NCBI RefSeq assembly: GCF_002776525.5
Contig: NC_045441.1
Span: 129,074,740 to 129,138,739, forward strand
Direction of reading: 5' to 3'
Length of the DNA: 64,000 bases
Source of the DNA: Piliocolobus tephrosceles
Taxonomy: Eukaryota; Chordata; Mammalia; Primates; Cercopithecidae
Made by a program: the position numbers and the translations under genes. Positions 34,256 to 45,992 of the stretch are shown here, one piece after another. The stretch's first letter is position 1. Each line of letters starts with the position of its first letter. The notes beneath the pieces are model-generated. The model was not told the DNA's origin, made no database searches, and saw only the letters and a program-made list of their open reading frames with translations.

Positions 34256-35634
34256 TTTTAATTCATGCCCCCAGACTAATTCTTTCTGGGCCACATGTGT
34301 TTTCTTTCAAATCATCTTGTTTGGGAATTTTATCTGGCCTCCCCTTCTCTTGTCCCACCATCAAAATTCAGTTTAAAATCTTCTTTCTCAAGTCCCCCAA
34401 TCTCTTGGAGAAGTCTCTCTTTTCCCATGTTGCCTTGGTCTATGGAAAAGGAGGTGCGTTCAGTAAATTCAACAGTGGAAGAGTGGGAAGAGGTTTGTAC
34501 CATTGGTACCCTCGTAAAGCTGAAAAAACCACACCATTGATTTAAAGAGACCTTTGTTATATGGATGCTTCATTGTGTTCTCATGTAATTTTGGAAAGGA
34601 TGAGAGAGGAAAAAATGCGACTTCTTTTCATATAAATTGTGTCTTCTATAGCTTTAGTGTTCTATGATGAAATTATTGACTTTTGATCTGGCTAAACCAT
34701 TCTCTTTTCTTCTCTTTGGTGCCGGACTGTGCCAGCCAAAATTTATGACCCATTTTCCTTCTGCTTAATTGTTGTTATAAATCTGCTGTGCAGAACCCAG
34801 TTGTAAATTTATCACAAACTGGATTGGATTGATATACAGCCTCTCTTTAGGATAATTTGAGCACAGTTATGCCTTAGAAGGAAGGCCAAATTCTTAAAAC
34901 TTCTCTTGAAGAGCTGCTTTGTAACCATTATAAATATCTCATTAAAATACAACTTACTCTTTCTTTTTCTCTTAAGGATAAAAGAACATTCTGTGCTGGT
35001 TATTTCAGCTGATTAGCTCATGCTGCTATGTGAGCAAGGTTGACGATTGTTTCCTTGAAGCAGTCAGAGGATCTCCAAGAAGAAAAGCATATCATGTGCT
35101 TACAAAAAAAATAGCCATTTTACCCCCAACTAGCTTTTTCATGAGTACACGTCCTTTGTCACAGAGGAAAGGTTGGACAGGAAAAAAAGTGAATAGCTTA
35201 ACACAAATGCATCCTCACTATGGAAAAAAAAAAAAAAGTCTCCTCGTGTGGATCTCACCCAGGGAGTAGGGAGTAGGGCATGGTTGACTTTGAGATCAAG
35301 TAAAAAACTGGAAATGGGATTTTCCCCATGAGGAAGGTTTCCTCCCCTTTACCCAGGTCTGTTGGAGTCGGGCTACCCACAGTTGTTGAGGAGTAAGTTC
35401 AGGAGTTCCCCATCAATTCAGTCCTCCAGCCACACAGAGGTCAGGAGTGCTGTTGAGTCTCTGCCTTCTAACAGACCCCGTAACAGCACAGCAGGACAAG
35501 AGAGCACGAAGTCACAGGGACAAGGGAAGAGGCAAAACAGAGAACGCTTTACAGCCCTAATGTTGAAATCTAAAACAAAGAACAGCGACACTGCAGCGTC
35601 AGAAAAATGGCAACGGGCTGCGGCAACGGCCCTT
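34256..35634. other. Intronic DNA with no recognised interspersed repeat
   Basis: A run of 14 A is at 35223-35236. The ORFs at 34295-34545 and 35030-35640 carry no family motif. Confidence 0.5.
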
Positions 35635-36120
35635 GGTTAGAGCATCACAAAGTTTAACATGCATGGGAACCACCCGGGAGTCGTTAAATCTGCAGATTTT
35701 GATTTAGCAGATCTGGGACGAGCCTGAGGGTCTGCATTTCTTTTTTGTGATTATTATTTTTTATTTTTGAGACGGAGTCTCACTGTTTCCCAGGCTGGAG
35801 TGCAGTGGCACGATCTTGGCGCACTGCAGCCTCCACCTCGCAGGATTAAGTGATTCTCGTGCCTCAGTCTCCTGAGTAGCTGGGATTACAGGCTCACGCC
35901 ACCCTGCCCAGCTAATTTTTGTATTTTTAGTAGAGACAGGGTTTCGTCATGTTGGCCAGGTTGGTCTCGAACTCCTGACCTCAGGTTATCTGCCCACCTG
36001 GGCCTCCCAAAGTGCTGGGATTACAGGTATAAGCCACAGTGCCCGACCAAGGGTCTGCATTTCTAACCGGCTCCCAGGTGATGCTGATACCACCAGTCCA
36101 TGGCCCACACTATGTACAAG
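35635..36120 (+). mobile_element. MER5A relic split by an Alu
   Basis: The left piece 'aacatgcatgggaaccaccc...gggtctgcatttct' and the right piece 'gggtctgcatttctaaccgg...ggtgatgctgataccaccag' are one MER5A hAT element interrupted by an antisense Alu. Confidence 0.82.
35742..36049 (-). mobile_element. Alu, antisense, with a 15-bp target duplication
   Basis: The 15-bp repeat 'agggtctgcatttct' flanks the Alu (35727-35741 and 36050-36064). The body runs from a T-rich tail through 'gagacggagtctcactg' to 'gtgcccgacca'. Confidence 0.96.
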
Positions 36121-39100
36121 GAGCCAGGTTCTGAGCCAGAAGTACTGTGTCTCTGTCACGGGTGCCGGACGTGGCAAGAATGTATTCCTCATGACACTTA
36201 ACATGCTCATGTTCTGCAGTGGTTTACCTTCTGCTAATAAATCTCATGGTTTCACGATTATTCCATAATCGTGATGGCACTCACTTTATTGAGTGGGAGA
36301 TGAAGTGATGCAGGAATGAGCCAATCCTAATACATTTTAGAAGTGTATTAATCCTAAATAAAGCCTAACATCATCTATTTCCTTCAATAATTGTTTCCAT
36401 GATGGGAGGCTAGGGGGAGCTTTTGAGTTGATTTAAAGTTATTTTCAAAGCAGATGAAGGTGGCAACCTGAGCTTTCTGTCAGGACATATGTGTAGACTG
36501 GAGACCTATCACATCCAATGAGACCCATCAGGCCAGCCCTTTGAAGCAGGGAGCTCTACCTGCTCCCTTCACTCCCCTACTCCCCTACGCCCCTTAGTTG
36601 TAGACAGTAGCTTCCGGTGCCCTGTGGGAGGCCATGCCAAAGTACTGTAGCTAAAGAGAATGTCCCCTGATGCCATTTCTTTGGTGGCCTAGAACAGAAT
36701 CTGTGCTATTTTCACTAGAGGAATAGGAGCTTCAGCAGGGGGCCTTGGAAACATATCCTAGGTACCCACCTCCTGTCCTTTCTGGAAGCATCTGGCCCTG
36801 GGAAGTAGCATCGCAACCACTAATATCAGGGTACTAATATCAGGCAAAGGGAGGAAAAGTAGCATGGGCTGGGAAGAGGGGCCTCTCTGGGTGTGTAACT
36901 AGAACTCTATCTTGGAAGTTAAGATTTGTGGTCACTGCTACCAATGCACCAACTCCCAACACACAGGATACTAGGGACTTCTGTGCCCCATCAGTGAACA
37001 ACTCAGGAGTTCCCAAAGCAGGGTGACCAGTCAATCTGGATCAGGTGGCAGGGCCTTGGATCTTAGCTATCCATTTCATTATTATGCACACAAAATTATC
37101 TTAGAGATCCGGGCCATCTGCCCATTCTCATCCTGGGGATACCTGTGGGGAGGCAGGCTGTGCCTCCCAGGAGTCATCTGGGCCGCGAATGGGTGCCAAG
37201 ACCTTCCTCTGCCACTACTCAGGACTCCGGACTCCTCCACATTCCCTGGAGATACTCAAAGCCCATGCCCACAGTAACCCGTAGGGAAACTGATCCGCTC
37301 TGCCTGGGAAGCTGCTCCCAGGATCCTCAGCGGTGGCAGCCAGGAGCTTAGAGACCTGCTGCGCCTCTCCCTGCCCGCTCTCTCCTCCCTCTCCCTCTCA
37401 TCCTGCCCCATTTCTCTGTTTTCTTTCCTCTTTCCTCTCTTCATTGTTCACAGCACTATTTAGTCTCCTTCCCCTCTTTCTCCCCTTATTCTTGTTCTGA
37501 CTCTATTCCCAGGTCCAGAGAGGCCCAGAATCTTCCCTGCTTCTGCTCCACCTCCTGACCCACTGCCCCCCTGGGAGCCCCTGGTCATCCCAGAAGCTTG
37601 TAAGTGCATGCAGCAGCCAAGGCCCACATGCCTGCAATGGGGGTGGCACGGGGGAGGTAGGGTGGAGAGCAGGACGGACTTGCAAGTGTTTTATCTGGGC
37701 TGCCTAGCTTAATCAAGTGCAGCACTCCAGCACTTTGAATTTTTAGCAATTAATGCCCCAAGTGCCCCTCCCACTGAGTCCCTGCAGAGCAGAGGGAGGG
37801 ACACCTGCAAAGAGAAGTCTCTCCCGGGAATGGGCCGCACCAATCGGCACGTATGTTGTGTCTTTCATGTAGCAAATCAGAGTCTTTCCTATTCAATAGC
37901 TGGGCCCCTCGAGGGGCCAAGCTTTGCTAAGCAAATAAGCTCGTGGGGTTGGTTCACATCCATCCAGAAAAGCAAGAATGAAAAATAAACTTGGGAAAGT
38001 CAACTCCACAGGTGAAGCTCAACCTTCTGTGCATCTGCTTGGCATGGAGCTAGATTCGCAGCTGAATGGCTCGTTTATTTAACTGTTGAGCACATTATGG
38101 GCTCTTAAAACATCAAAAGAATGGGTTTGATTCCCAACAATTAGCTCTTGAAATAAAAGAACAAACATACTTTTTTTTTAACTTCCCCAGACTCTGTTGA
38201 CCAAAGTCACTTTGACACCGGTGGAGTGGAAGCTTCAAAATGGTATCATCTGGTGGGAATTTAAAGACTTCCTGTCCCCCAAAAAACCTTCTCATCACTG
38301 GGCTTAAAATTTTCCATTGGGAGGCCCTGGCTTTGTTTTGACACATGATCCGTTATTAACACATCACTTGTCTTGGGAGGGGAATATCATCAAGTCCCAG
38401 CTAGGATGTAAGCTGCACGACCAGGAAGCCTCGTCTGCTGGGTACCTTGGTAGGTCCTAGGGCCGAGCACACTGCCTGGCACGTGAGAAATAGGGGTTGA
38501 GAAAAGTTTGTTCACTCTTTCTTTTCTAGAGACTAACTCCAAGCACAGATTTGAGGGGGGACGAGCAGGGAGTCACAGTAGATAAAGCTTGTGGGTTACT
38601 GTGCCCAGCGAGAAAGGGGTCGGTGGAGTCAAGGAGAGAAGGCACTGCGGGGGGAGATGGAGGTAGGTTGAAGGCAACACTTGTAGTCCCTATAGTCCTA
38701 CAATTGCAGTGCAATTGCCCAGAACATATCATGCCAAGAAAAGGAGGGAGCCTCAGCCCTTGGCCTCTGAGGGGCCCTCTGGGGACATCTAGGGCAGCTT
38801 CCCATCCAGGACAGATATCTGAAAGATCATCAGGCTGGGCTTGAATGCTGCTGACAACAAGAAACTTACTACCTATGTGCCCTACCGCTGCTATGGTCCA
38901 CCTCCTCCTTCAGCTCATGGTATTTGAGCACCTACTAAATCAGCAAATTAATAGCTTCTGCCTGGGGCTACTTCCACACTCCACTAATAGCCAATCACTG
39001 GGCATCTCAGAGCCGAGAGCGGAAAGACAATTGAAAAATCAGTCTAGAGTAAGGGACCTTTCCAAAATGTGTGCTTATGCCCAGGCACTCCTTTCACCCT

Positions 39101-39165
39101 AGGTTTTCTGGAAAGTGTGTTTTGCCCCAGGACTGTGGACAGCATTAGGTTTTGTTTGGTGAGCT

Positions 39166-39166
<1 letters not shown>
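36121..39166. other. Intronic DNA of about 3 kb without recognised repeats
   Basis: No Alu or L1 was found. There is a 12-bp direct repeat 'actaatatcagg' near 36820-36844. The part around 37780-38160 is AT-rich. Several GC-rich chance ORFs occur at 37023-37685. Confidence 0.45.
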
Positions 39167-39196
<30 letters not shown>

Positions 39197-39197
39197 G
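39167..39197. repeat. Isolated poly-T run of about 30 bases
   Basis: A homopolymer T tract without an Alu or L1 body beside it. It could be the tail of an extremely truncated antisense retroposon or simple slippage. Confidence 0.9.
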
Positions 39198-40179
39198 GTT
39201 ATGTTTTATAACTGAATATGGCATGTGTGAAAATCTCAGCTACCAGACTCTGTTAGTCCGGGCATACGAATATTCCAGATCAGAAGGGATGTTTGACTCC
39301 CCCTGTGAATTGCAATGCGGAAGGTTTATAAAGTTAAGCATTTAGAAATCTGTCTTTAAAATTTAAATATTTAGATTGGGTCTCTAGGACACAAAAGGCA
39401 ATTCCTGTTTCTCACTCACTTAATTTGATTTTTTTTTTTTCTTTTGGTCGCACAAGTTGTTTTTCAAAGCCTCATTCCTTGAATGTTCCCTATAGGAGGA
39501 ATGTAATTAAACTCCACTGGCCTCCCCCTGCTGGGACCAAACAGGGGCCAGAGCTGTAGGGAGCATAAAACAGATACCCTGCAAAAGAATCCTTATTATA
39601 AAGATGAGAAGAGAATCAGCTTCCCTCTGGTTATGAACAAGAAGCTTTAGAAAGCCACCCAGGCTCTTTTTGCAAGGGGCTTAGTATCCAAGCCATTTTA
39701 ATTAGTAATTTAAGACTGGAAGGAAGGGGATAAACTCCTCACCTCCCTAGCTATAGGCAAGAACTGGGTGAGTAACCGGTTTAAGTGGCTGAGAAAGAGG
39801 GAGGTCTGGAGGGAGGGTGATTCCTTAAAATGAATCAACTTTTTCACGAAAATGGCACAGCTAGATATCCTGGCGCCCAGTCAGTCGCTGTTTCTGTGGT
39901 CCCACTTCTTAAGGCAGTTCTCACCCCTCACCAGAGGCAGGCACTGCCTCTCTCTGGGACACTCAGCTGGCACCAGAGAAAGAAGCTTGTGCTGAGGGAT
40001 GGCTCCCCCACACCGGGCCAACCTAGATTTCTCTCCGACCAAAGAGCGTGCCTCCCACCGAGCGAGAACGTGGAAAGATCCTGCCAGGGAACCCCGAGAC
40101 CTGGGTGCTAGCATCACCCCCGCCATGAGAGCCCACGGGGGCCTTGAGCTGACACCCACTGGCAACGTGACGTGAATCA
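39198..40179. other. Intronic single-copy DNA, nothing recognised
   Basis: A second T run is at about 39429-39440. ORFs at 39830-40186 on both strands lack any known motif. Confidence 0.45.
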
Positions 40180-40700
40180 CTGACATAATCCCTTCCTTAG
40201 TTTTTCCGTCTGTAAAATGGGGATAGTAACATTATGTAGCTCATAAGGTTGTCACCAAGATTAAATGAATTAAGAATACACGCTTGGCTGGGCGCGGTGG
40301 CTCACACCTGTAATCCCAGCACTTTGGGAGGCCGAGGCGGGCAGATCATGAGGTCAGGAGATTGAGACCATTCTGCCTAACATGGTGAAACCCCGTCTCT
40401 ACTAAAAATACAAAAAATTAGCCAGGCGTGGTGGCGGGCACCTGTAGTACCAGCTACTCGGGAGGCTGAGGCAGGAGAATGGCACGAACCTGGGAGGCAG
40501 AGCTTGCAGTGAGCTGAGATGGTGCCACTGCACTCCAGCTGGGTGACAGAGCAAGACACTGTCTCAAAAAAAAAAAAGAATACACATGCAATGTTTGAAC
40601 AGTGCCAGCATTGTGTACATGTAGCTACTCTCATTCCCCTCTCTGTGACTCAGTTTCCTTATCTGTAAAAGAAAAAGATTGGACTAGACCTCTTCTCCAC
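40180..40700 (+). mobile_element. MIR SINE relics, sense, interrupted by an Alu
   Basis: 'ccgtctgtaaaatggggata' to 'gattaaatgaattaagaata' (40200-40285) continues after the Alu with 'gaacagtgccagcattgtgt'. A second MIR core 'gactcagtttccttatctgt' follows at 40645-40680. Confidence 0.75.
40286..40577 (+). mobile_element. Alu, sense, inserted in a MIR
   Basis: It runs from 'ggctgggcgcggtggctcac' to a poly-A tail. 'aagaataca' on both sides is the target duplication. AluS/Y-like and well preserved. Confidence 0.96.
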
Positions 40701-40739
40701 TATTGTTGATTATGATGATGATAAATGAATGTTTCTACA

Positions 40740-40832
40740 CCAGATCCTAAACTAAACAAATGTTAACTTGATCCTCACAAAGCCTGTGTGAAGTGGGAGT
40801 TATCACCATCCCCATTTCATCAGTGGGGAAAG
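40740..40832 (-). mobile_element. Probable MIR relic, antisense
   Basis: 'aacttgatcctcacaaagcc' and 'accatccccatttcatcagt' follow the complement of the MIR 3' half. Confidence 0.6.
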
Positions 40833-40845
40833 AGAGGCTGGATTA

Positions 40846-41232
40846 GTCAGGGATCTCCAGAGGAACCAAACCAATAGGACAGAGAGAGAATGACATTCAT
40901 TTTCAGGAAATGGCTCATGTAATTTATGGAGTTTGGCAAGTGTGAAGTCTGCAGGGCAGGCTGGCAGTTTGGACCCCCAGGCAGGAGTCAATGCAACAGT
41001 CTAGACACAGAATTCTTTCTTCACCAGAAAACCGCAGTTTTTGCTCTTACGGCCTTCAACCGATTGGATGAGGCACGCCCATATTATTGAGGGTAATCTC
41101 CTTAAAGTCAGCTGATTTTAAGTGTTAACCACGTCTACAGAAGACCTTCCCAGCAACCCTGGGATTCATGTTTGATTAAATAACTGCACACTATAGCCTA
41201 GCCAAGTTGAAACGAAAGACCAACCATGCTAA
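40846..41232. mobile_element. Unassigned LTR-like interspersed repeat
   Basis: 'gggatctccagaggaaccaa', 'ccttcaaccgattggatgag' and 'cctagccaagttgaaacg' occur in the order of a common mammalian repeat. I cannot name the family from memory. Confidence 0.5.
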
Positions 41233-42567
41233 ATAACTTGAGAACATAAGGAAATACCCTAGGTGGGGCCTAAGTCGGATTGGCACTCAGTCTTCCGACT
41301 GCTTAGTCTGTGTTCTTTTCAACCTTGTCTCTAATATTCCCAGATTCCGTGGTTCTGATGTCATTCCTCGGCTCTCTGCTGTGCTTGCCTGACCACGTGG
41401 GTCAATGGTGGCGCTGGCATTTCTATAAAGGGGATTTCAGGGCTGCCTGCTGGGGAGGGAGGCTTGAAGCTGTGCCTGCACTGCACCTTCACAGCACTGA
41501 GGAAACGCCTGTCATCCAGGACAGGGCAGCCCTGTCCTCGCCACAGTGCCCGCACCCTCATTGGTCACCTGTGCAGGCATCATCTGTGACCTGTCGTCCA
41601 GGCTCTGAGCCCTGAGGAAAATAAGTTTCCCTGGAAGGTCCTTGGTCTGCTGGGGCTTTTTCTCCCTCTTGCCATGTCTTTTTCACGGTCCATCCTCTGA
41701 GTTTGTGAATTGTCTTTCTTCGTGGCCCATGTGGCACAAGATGAAGAGTGCATGGGCAGCTTCTCCCCTGACGTCCCTACCTCCCTGACGCTTAACCCAC
41801 ATAGGGAAGAACATTCCTGAAACAGAGACGTCACCTCCAGGGTTGCTTTCTACCACAGCAGTCACCCTGCTTGGTGCCTTTCTCACTTCCATTTGTAAGT
41901 GATCTTTTCTCCTTCCTTGTAGAAAGTTTTTCAGCCATTCCAGGCTTTCTCCTGGGGTTCCACCCACCCGGGATTTTCCACGAATTGCATTTCCTCGTAG
42001 TTTGTTTTCATCGTGTTCCTTGTTAGGGAACATGCAACATGCACGTGACATTGGCGGGCAGGCTGATTGCCCCCGGCCTCCCCTCTGCTCATTGCCAGAG
42101 CTACCTCTGCATAGAGGAGTCACTCTGCTCCCACTCTGGGGCCTCTGTCAGGGGCCAGGCTTGATGCTGTCGCCAGCCAGCCCTTCACTGCTGCCCAGTG
42201 CCATATTCATCTCCATTGAGAAAAGTCCCTGGGAAATGGTTGGGAGCAGGGGGACAGCCCTGCATCCTGAGATCCTAAGATCGGGGAGACGCTCCCTGCA
42301 CTCCCAGCTGGAAGAACACCAGATCAGCCACCCTCACCAAATTCCCGGATTCTCTGACAGAAGCAAGCCAGTCCTTGGTTTGAACGGGGAATCAACTCAG
42401 GGTGATAAAATAGATGCCAACTGTCCTATAGGTAGAATCTGACTTCAGACAGCAAAAGACTATAAAACAGCTTAAATGCCTGTATATGCCTTCTCCTATG
42501 CATGCCGCCAGTCAGACCAAAGGCCGTATGCCAATCAAGGCCCAAGAGCAGCCAGGGGTATTTCCAT
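41233..42567. other. Intronic DNA with overlapping chance ORFs
   Basis: Two 146-codon frames (41683-42123 minus, 42002-42442 plus) overlap on opposite strands. No domain, signal peptide or codon pattern supports either. Confidence 0.5.
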
Positions 42568-42706
42568 GTCCTCAAGAACTTTTACAAACTGTAGTTGCTT
42601 GGGTTCCACCCCTGGAGATTCTGATTTAGTGGGTCTGGAGTAAGGCCTGGGCTTCTTAAAAGCCCCAGCAGATTCTAAGATGCAGCCAAGAGGAAGAACG
42701 GTTGCC
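42568..42706 (+). mobile_element. MER5A hAT transposon relic
   Basis: 'cccctggagattctgattta', 'gtgggtctggagtaaggcct' and 'agattctaagatgcagccaa' match MER5A. Confidence 0.78.
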
Positions 42707-42904
42707 AGAATCCCATGAGGCACAGATGCAAATGTGCATAGTGACATTGGGTTGCATTATCAATGGCAGGACTGACTTTAAAACACTCTGCATCCTTACT
42801 GGAGCTGCTGTTTGCTTTTCAGAAAAGTACCTCATCAGATTATCAGGAAGTTGTGGGTTTTCCATGATCATGCTGTGGTCAGATCCAGCCCAACCAGAGA
42901 GCCA

Positions 42905-42931
42905 AAAACAAAACAAACAAACAAACAAACC
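42905..42931. repeat. (CAAA)n simple repeat
   Basis: About six CAAA units. Confidence 0.92.
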
Positions 42932-43065
42932 CCAAATCCCTGGCAAGCCCCATAAGATGACTGCTCTGATAACATTCAGCAGACAAGCCTGTTTGAAATC
43001 ATCTCAGAATCATACCAGACCCAAACCCAAGAGGTCATCTGATCTGTACATTGACTCTAGGAGGG

Positions 43066-43433
43066 TGTATTACTCAGTTTCATGCTGCTGATAAAGACAC
43101 ACCCGAGACTGGGCAATTTACAAAAGAAAGAGATTTAATGGACTTACAGTTCCACATGGTTGGGGAGGCCTCACAATCATGGTGGAAGGCAAAGAGGAGC
43201 AAGTCACATCTTACGTGGATGGCGGCAGGCAAAGAGAGAGCTTGTGCAGGGAAACTCCCTTTTTTAAAACCATCAGATCTCGTGAGACTTATTCACCATC
43301 ACGAGAACAGCACGGGAAAGACTTGCCCCCATGATTCAACTACCGCTTACCAGTTTCCTCCCACAACACATGGGAATTGTGGGAGTTAAAATTCAAGATG
43401 AGATTTGGGTGGGGACACAGCCAAACCATATCA
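43066..43433 (-). mobile_element. Solo THE1 LTR (ERVL-MaLR), antisense
   Basis: The 368-bp element starts TGTATTA and ends ...CCATATCA, the complement of a THE1 LTR, with 'gagactgggcaatttacaaa' and 'atcagatctcgtgagactta' inside. The perfect 5-bp repeat 'gaggg' flanks it (43061-43065 and 43434-43438). No internal retroviral sequence is present, so LTR-LTR recombination removed it. It holds no coding capacity of its own; the 112-codon ORF across it is not a gene. Confidence 0.95.
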
Positions 43434-43689
43434 GAGGGTGAGGGGCTATTTCTCCATGTTACAGACAAGGCAACTGAAGCCTAGGGACGCGCCATCACAG
43501 GCCCACACCTTATCTCAGAATTAAGAGAAAATGCTTCTGGCTGCCAGGGGTGGGGTGGGGTGGGGTGCAGAGTCTCTCCCCCTACCACGACCTCCATCTT
43601 TTCCCTTTCTCTGAAAATCTCATTTGATGATTCCCCAGCCTGGCTGCAAATTAAAGATTTGTAGACCTGAAAGATGCTAATGATGGTTA

Positions 43690-43711
43690 TCACCACCACC
43701 ACCACCATCGT
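43690..43711. repeat. (CCA)n simple repeat
   Basis: About seven ACC/CCA units in 'caccaccaccaccaccat'. Confidence 0.85.
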
Positions 43712-44110
43712 AACAGTAAACATTTATGGAGCGCCATAATTATTCATAATAATTTTTATGTGTTAAATAAATCTGACCTAGCTCTAGAAAGAAATAGGCC
43801 CTGTTAACTAAAAATATTGGATAAATTAGAAGCGTCTGATGAAAGGATCTCAAGTTCCATAACACACGGCCCATTCACTGGTGGTGTTTCTGGGCTTGAT
43901 TCACTGTGGGTCACTTAACAATGTTGGGGGTACTGTCCGCCTCCCGGTGCTCAGTCTGCAGCTTGTGGTCAGCTGTTCCTCTGTGGTGTCTGTGTCGGCT
44001 GTGTTAAGGCCTGCTGCAGAAACAGCTCATTTCCAACCTGTTTTTCTCAAGCAGTGATCCCGTGGGGTCAAGTTTTCAATATCAAATAATATTGATAATA
44101 ATTATGATAG
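43712..44110. other. Intronic single-copy DNA, nothing recognised
   Basis: No repeat or coding signal was seen. Confidence 0.5.
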
Positions 44111-44121
44111 AAATAGTAAGA

Positions 44122-44457
44122 GGCCAGGCACAGTGACTTATGTCTATAATCCCAGCACTTTAGGAGGCAGAGTTCAGGTAGATCGTTTGAGCCCAGGAGT
44201 TCGAGATCAGCCTGGTCAACATGGTGAAACCCTGTCTCTACTAAAAATACAAAAATTAGCCGGGGCGTGGTGGCACATGCCTGGTAGCGCATGCCTGTAA
44301 TTCCAGCTACTCAGGAGGCTGAGGCAGGAGAATTGCTTGAATCCAGGAGGCAGAGGATGCAGTTAGATGAGATCGCACCACTGCACCCCAGCCTGGGTGA
44401 CAGAGTGAGACTCTGTTTCAAAAAAAAAAAGAAAAGAAAAGAAAAAAGAAAGAAAGA
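44122..44457 (+). mobile_element. Alu, sense, with a small internal duplication
   Basis: It starts 'ggccaggcacagtgactta'. In the right arm, 'gcacatgcctggtagcgcatgcctg' shows a 13-bp block copied twice. The tail is AAAAG-rich. 'aatagtaag' on both sides is the target duplication. Confidence 0.94.
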
Positions 44458-44519
44458 ATAATAGTAAGAATTACCATTCATTGAACACGTGCTTTGTTCT
44501 TGGTGCTCTTGGTGCTAGT

Positions 44520-44985
44520 CCAGGAAATTCTAACACCAATTAGATATTTTCCCCCATTTTAAAGATTAAAGCGGCTGGCGCAGTGGGTCACACCTGCAGT
44601 CTCAGCACTTTGGGAGGCCAAAGTGCGAGGATCACTTGAGGCAGGGAGTTCAGTACCAGCTTGGGCAACATAGTGAGACCCCTGTCTCTACAAAAAAAAA
44701 AAAAAAAATCAAAAAATTAGCTGAGCCTGGTGGTGTGTGCTCGTACTCCCAGCTACTCAGGAGGCTGAGATGGGAGGATCACCTGAGGCCAAGAGTTGGA
44801 GGCTGCAGAGAGCTATGATGGTGCTACTGTGCTCTAGCATGGGCAACAAAACAATAGCCTTGTCTCAAAAAAAAAAAAAAAGACTAAAGTGAAATTGAAA
44901 CTCAGAGAGTAAGTGACTTCAAAGTAGAGGCAGAAACACAGGCTGGATTTGAATTCAATCCTCTGGCTCCAGAGTTCCTGGGAGT
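44520..44985 (-). mobile_element. MIR relic, antisense, split by an Alu
   Basis: 'cccccattttaaagattaaa' before the Alu continues as 'ttgaaactcagagagtaagt' and 'ggctggatttgaattcaatc' after it, the complement of the MIR core. Confidence 0.78.
44573..44880 (+). mobile_element. Old Alu (AluJ-like), sense, in a MIR
   Basis: It runs from 'ggctggcgcagtgggtcac' to a poly-A tail. Flanks 'aaagattaaag' and 'aaagactaaag' form the target duplication. Its text is diverged ('tctagcatgggcaacaaaac'). Confidence 0.93.
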
Positions 44986-45363
44986 TATCTTGGGAATGAC
45001 TGCAAGGTCCGAGGTAGATTGTTCTAGGAGCAGGGGCTTATCTAAAGTGGAATGGTACACACTGACATACCACTAGGAATTCTATTTTCTTACCACCATG
45101 GGAGCCAGGTCTCTGTCAGGGTGATGAGAAGTTCCCAAAGTCATTTCTTTCTCCTCTCTGGGGTGCCCCCTCTCTGTCTGCTGTCACTAAATCCCTAACG
45201 ACATTACAGCAGAATAAATGGCATTTTTAACTTCAGCTTTAAGCAACAAAGAAACACTAGTAAGTTAAGATGTGTCCATCTTTACCATAAAAAAACAAAA
45301 AAAAATTGCTTCAATAACCAATAAATAGATCAAACACCACAAAAATAAATAGCAAAAGACTGC
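44986..45363. other. Intronic single-copy DNA, nothing recognised
   Basis: No repeat or coding signal was seen apart from A runs near 45288-45305. Confidence 0.5.
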
Positions 45364-45658
45364 AGGGCTCGATGGCTCATGCCTGTAATCCCAGCACTTT
45401 GGGAGGCTGAGGTGGGTGGATCACCTGAGGTCAGGAGTTTGAGACCAGCCTGACCAATACGGTGAAACCCCCCTCTACCAAAAATACAAAAATTAGCTGG
45501 GCGTGGTGGCAGGTGCCTGCAATCCCAGCTACTGGGAGGCTGAGACAGGAGAATTGCTTGAACCCGGGAGGCAGAGGTTGCAGTGAGCCGAGATCACACC
45601 ATTGCACTCCAGTCTGGGCAAGAGAGCAAGATTCCATCTCAATAATAATAAATAAATA
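45364..45658 (+). mobile_element. Alu, sense, first of a head-to-tail pair
   Basis: It runs from 'agggctcgatggctcatg' to a tail of AATAATAATAAATAAATA. The next Alu begins immediately at its tail. Confidence 0.95.
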
Positions 45659-45659
45659 G

Positions 45660-45943
45660 GCCGGGCGTGGTGGCTCAAGCCTGTAATCCCAGCACTTTGG
45701 GAGGCCGAGGCAGGCGGATCACAAAGTCAGAAGATCGAGACCATCCTGGCGAACACAGTGAAACCCCGTCTCTACTAAAAAATACAAAAAACTAGCCAGG
45801 CGAGGTGGCGGGCACCTGTAGTCCCAGCTACTCAGGAGGCTGAGGCAGGAGAATGGCGTGAACCCGGGAGGCGGAGCTTGCAGTGAGCTGAGATCCGGCC
45901 ACTGCACTCCAGCCTGGGCGACAGAGCGAGATTCCGTCTCAGA
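45660..45943 (+). mobile_element. Young Alu, AluYR-like, sense
   Basis: It starts 'ggccgggcgtggtggctcaa' and is near consensus. 'ctcaagcctg' and 'gatccggcc' match Old World monkey AluYR rather than human AluY, from my memory of those consensus sequences. It inserted into the A-rich tail of the preceding Alu. Confidence 0.9.

Positions 45944-45991
<48 letters not shown>
45944..45991. repeat. (AAT)n microsatellite at an Alu tail
   Basis: About fifteen AAT units grown from the Alu poly-A tail. Likely highly variable. Confidence 0.96.

Positions 45992-45992
<1 letters not shown>

Noticed and set aside
39475..39483. STAT-like TTCCTTGAA and nearby TEAD-like CATTCC/GGAATG sites
   Set aside because: These short motifs are expected by chance in 64 kb, and nothing around them adds support.
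43051..43389. 112-codon ORF as a retroviral gene
   Set aside because: It lies across a solo THE1 LTR, which is non-coding; no gag or pol similarity is seen.
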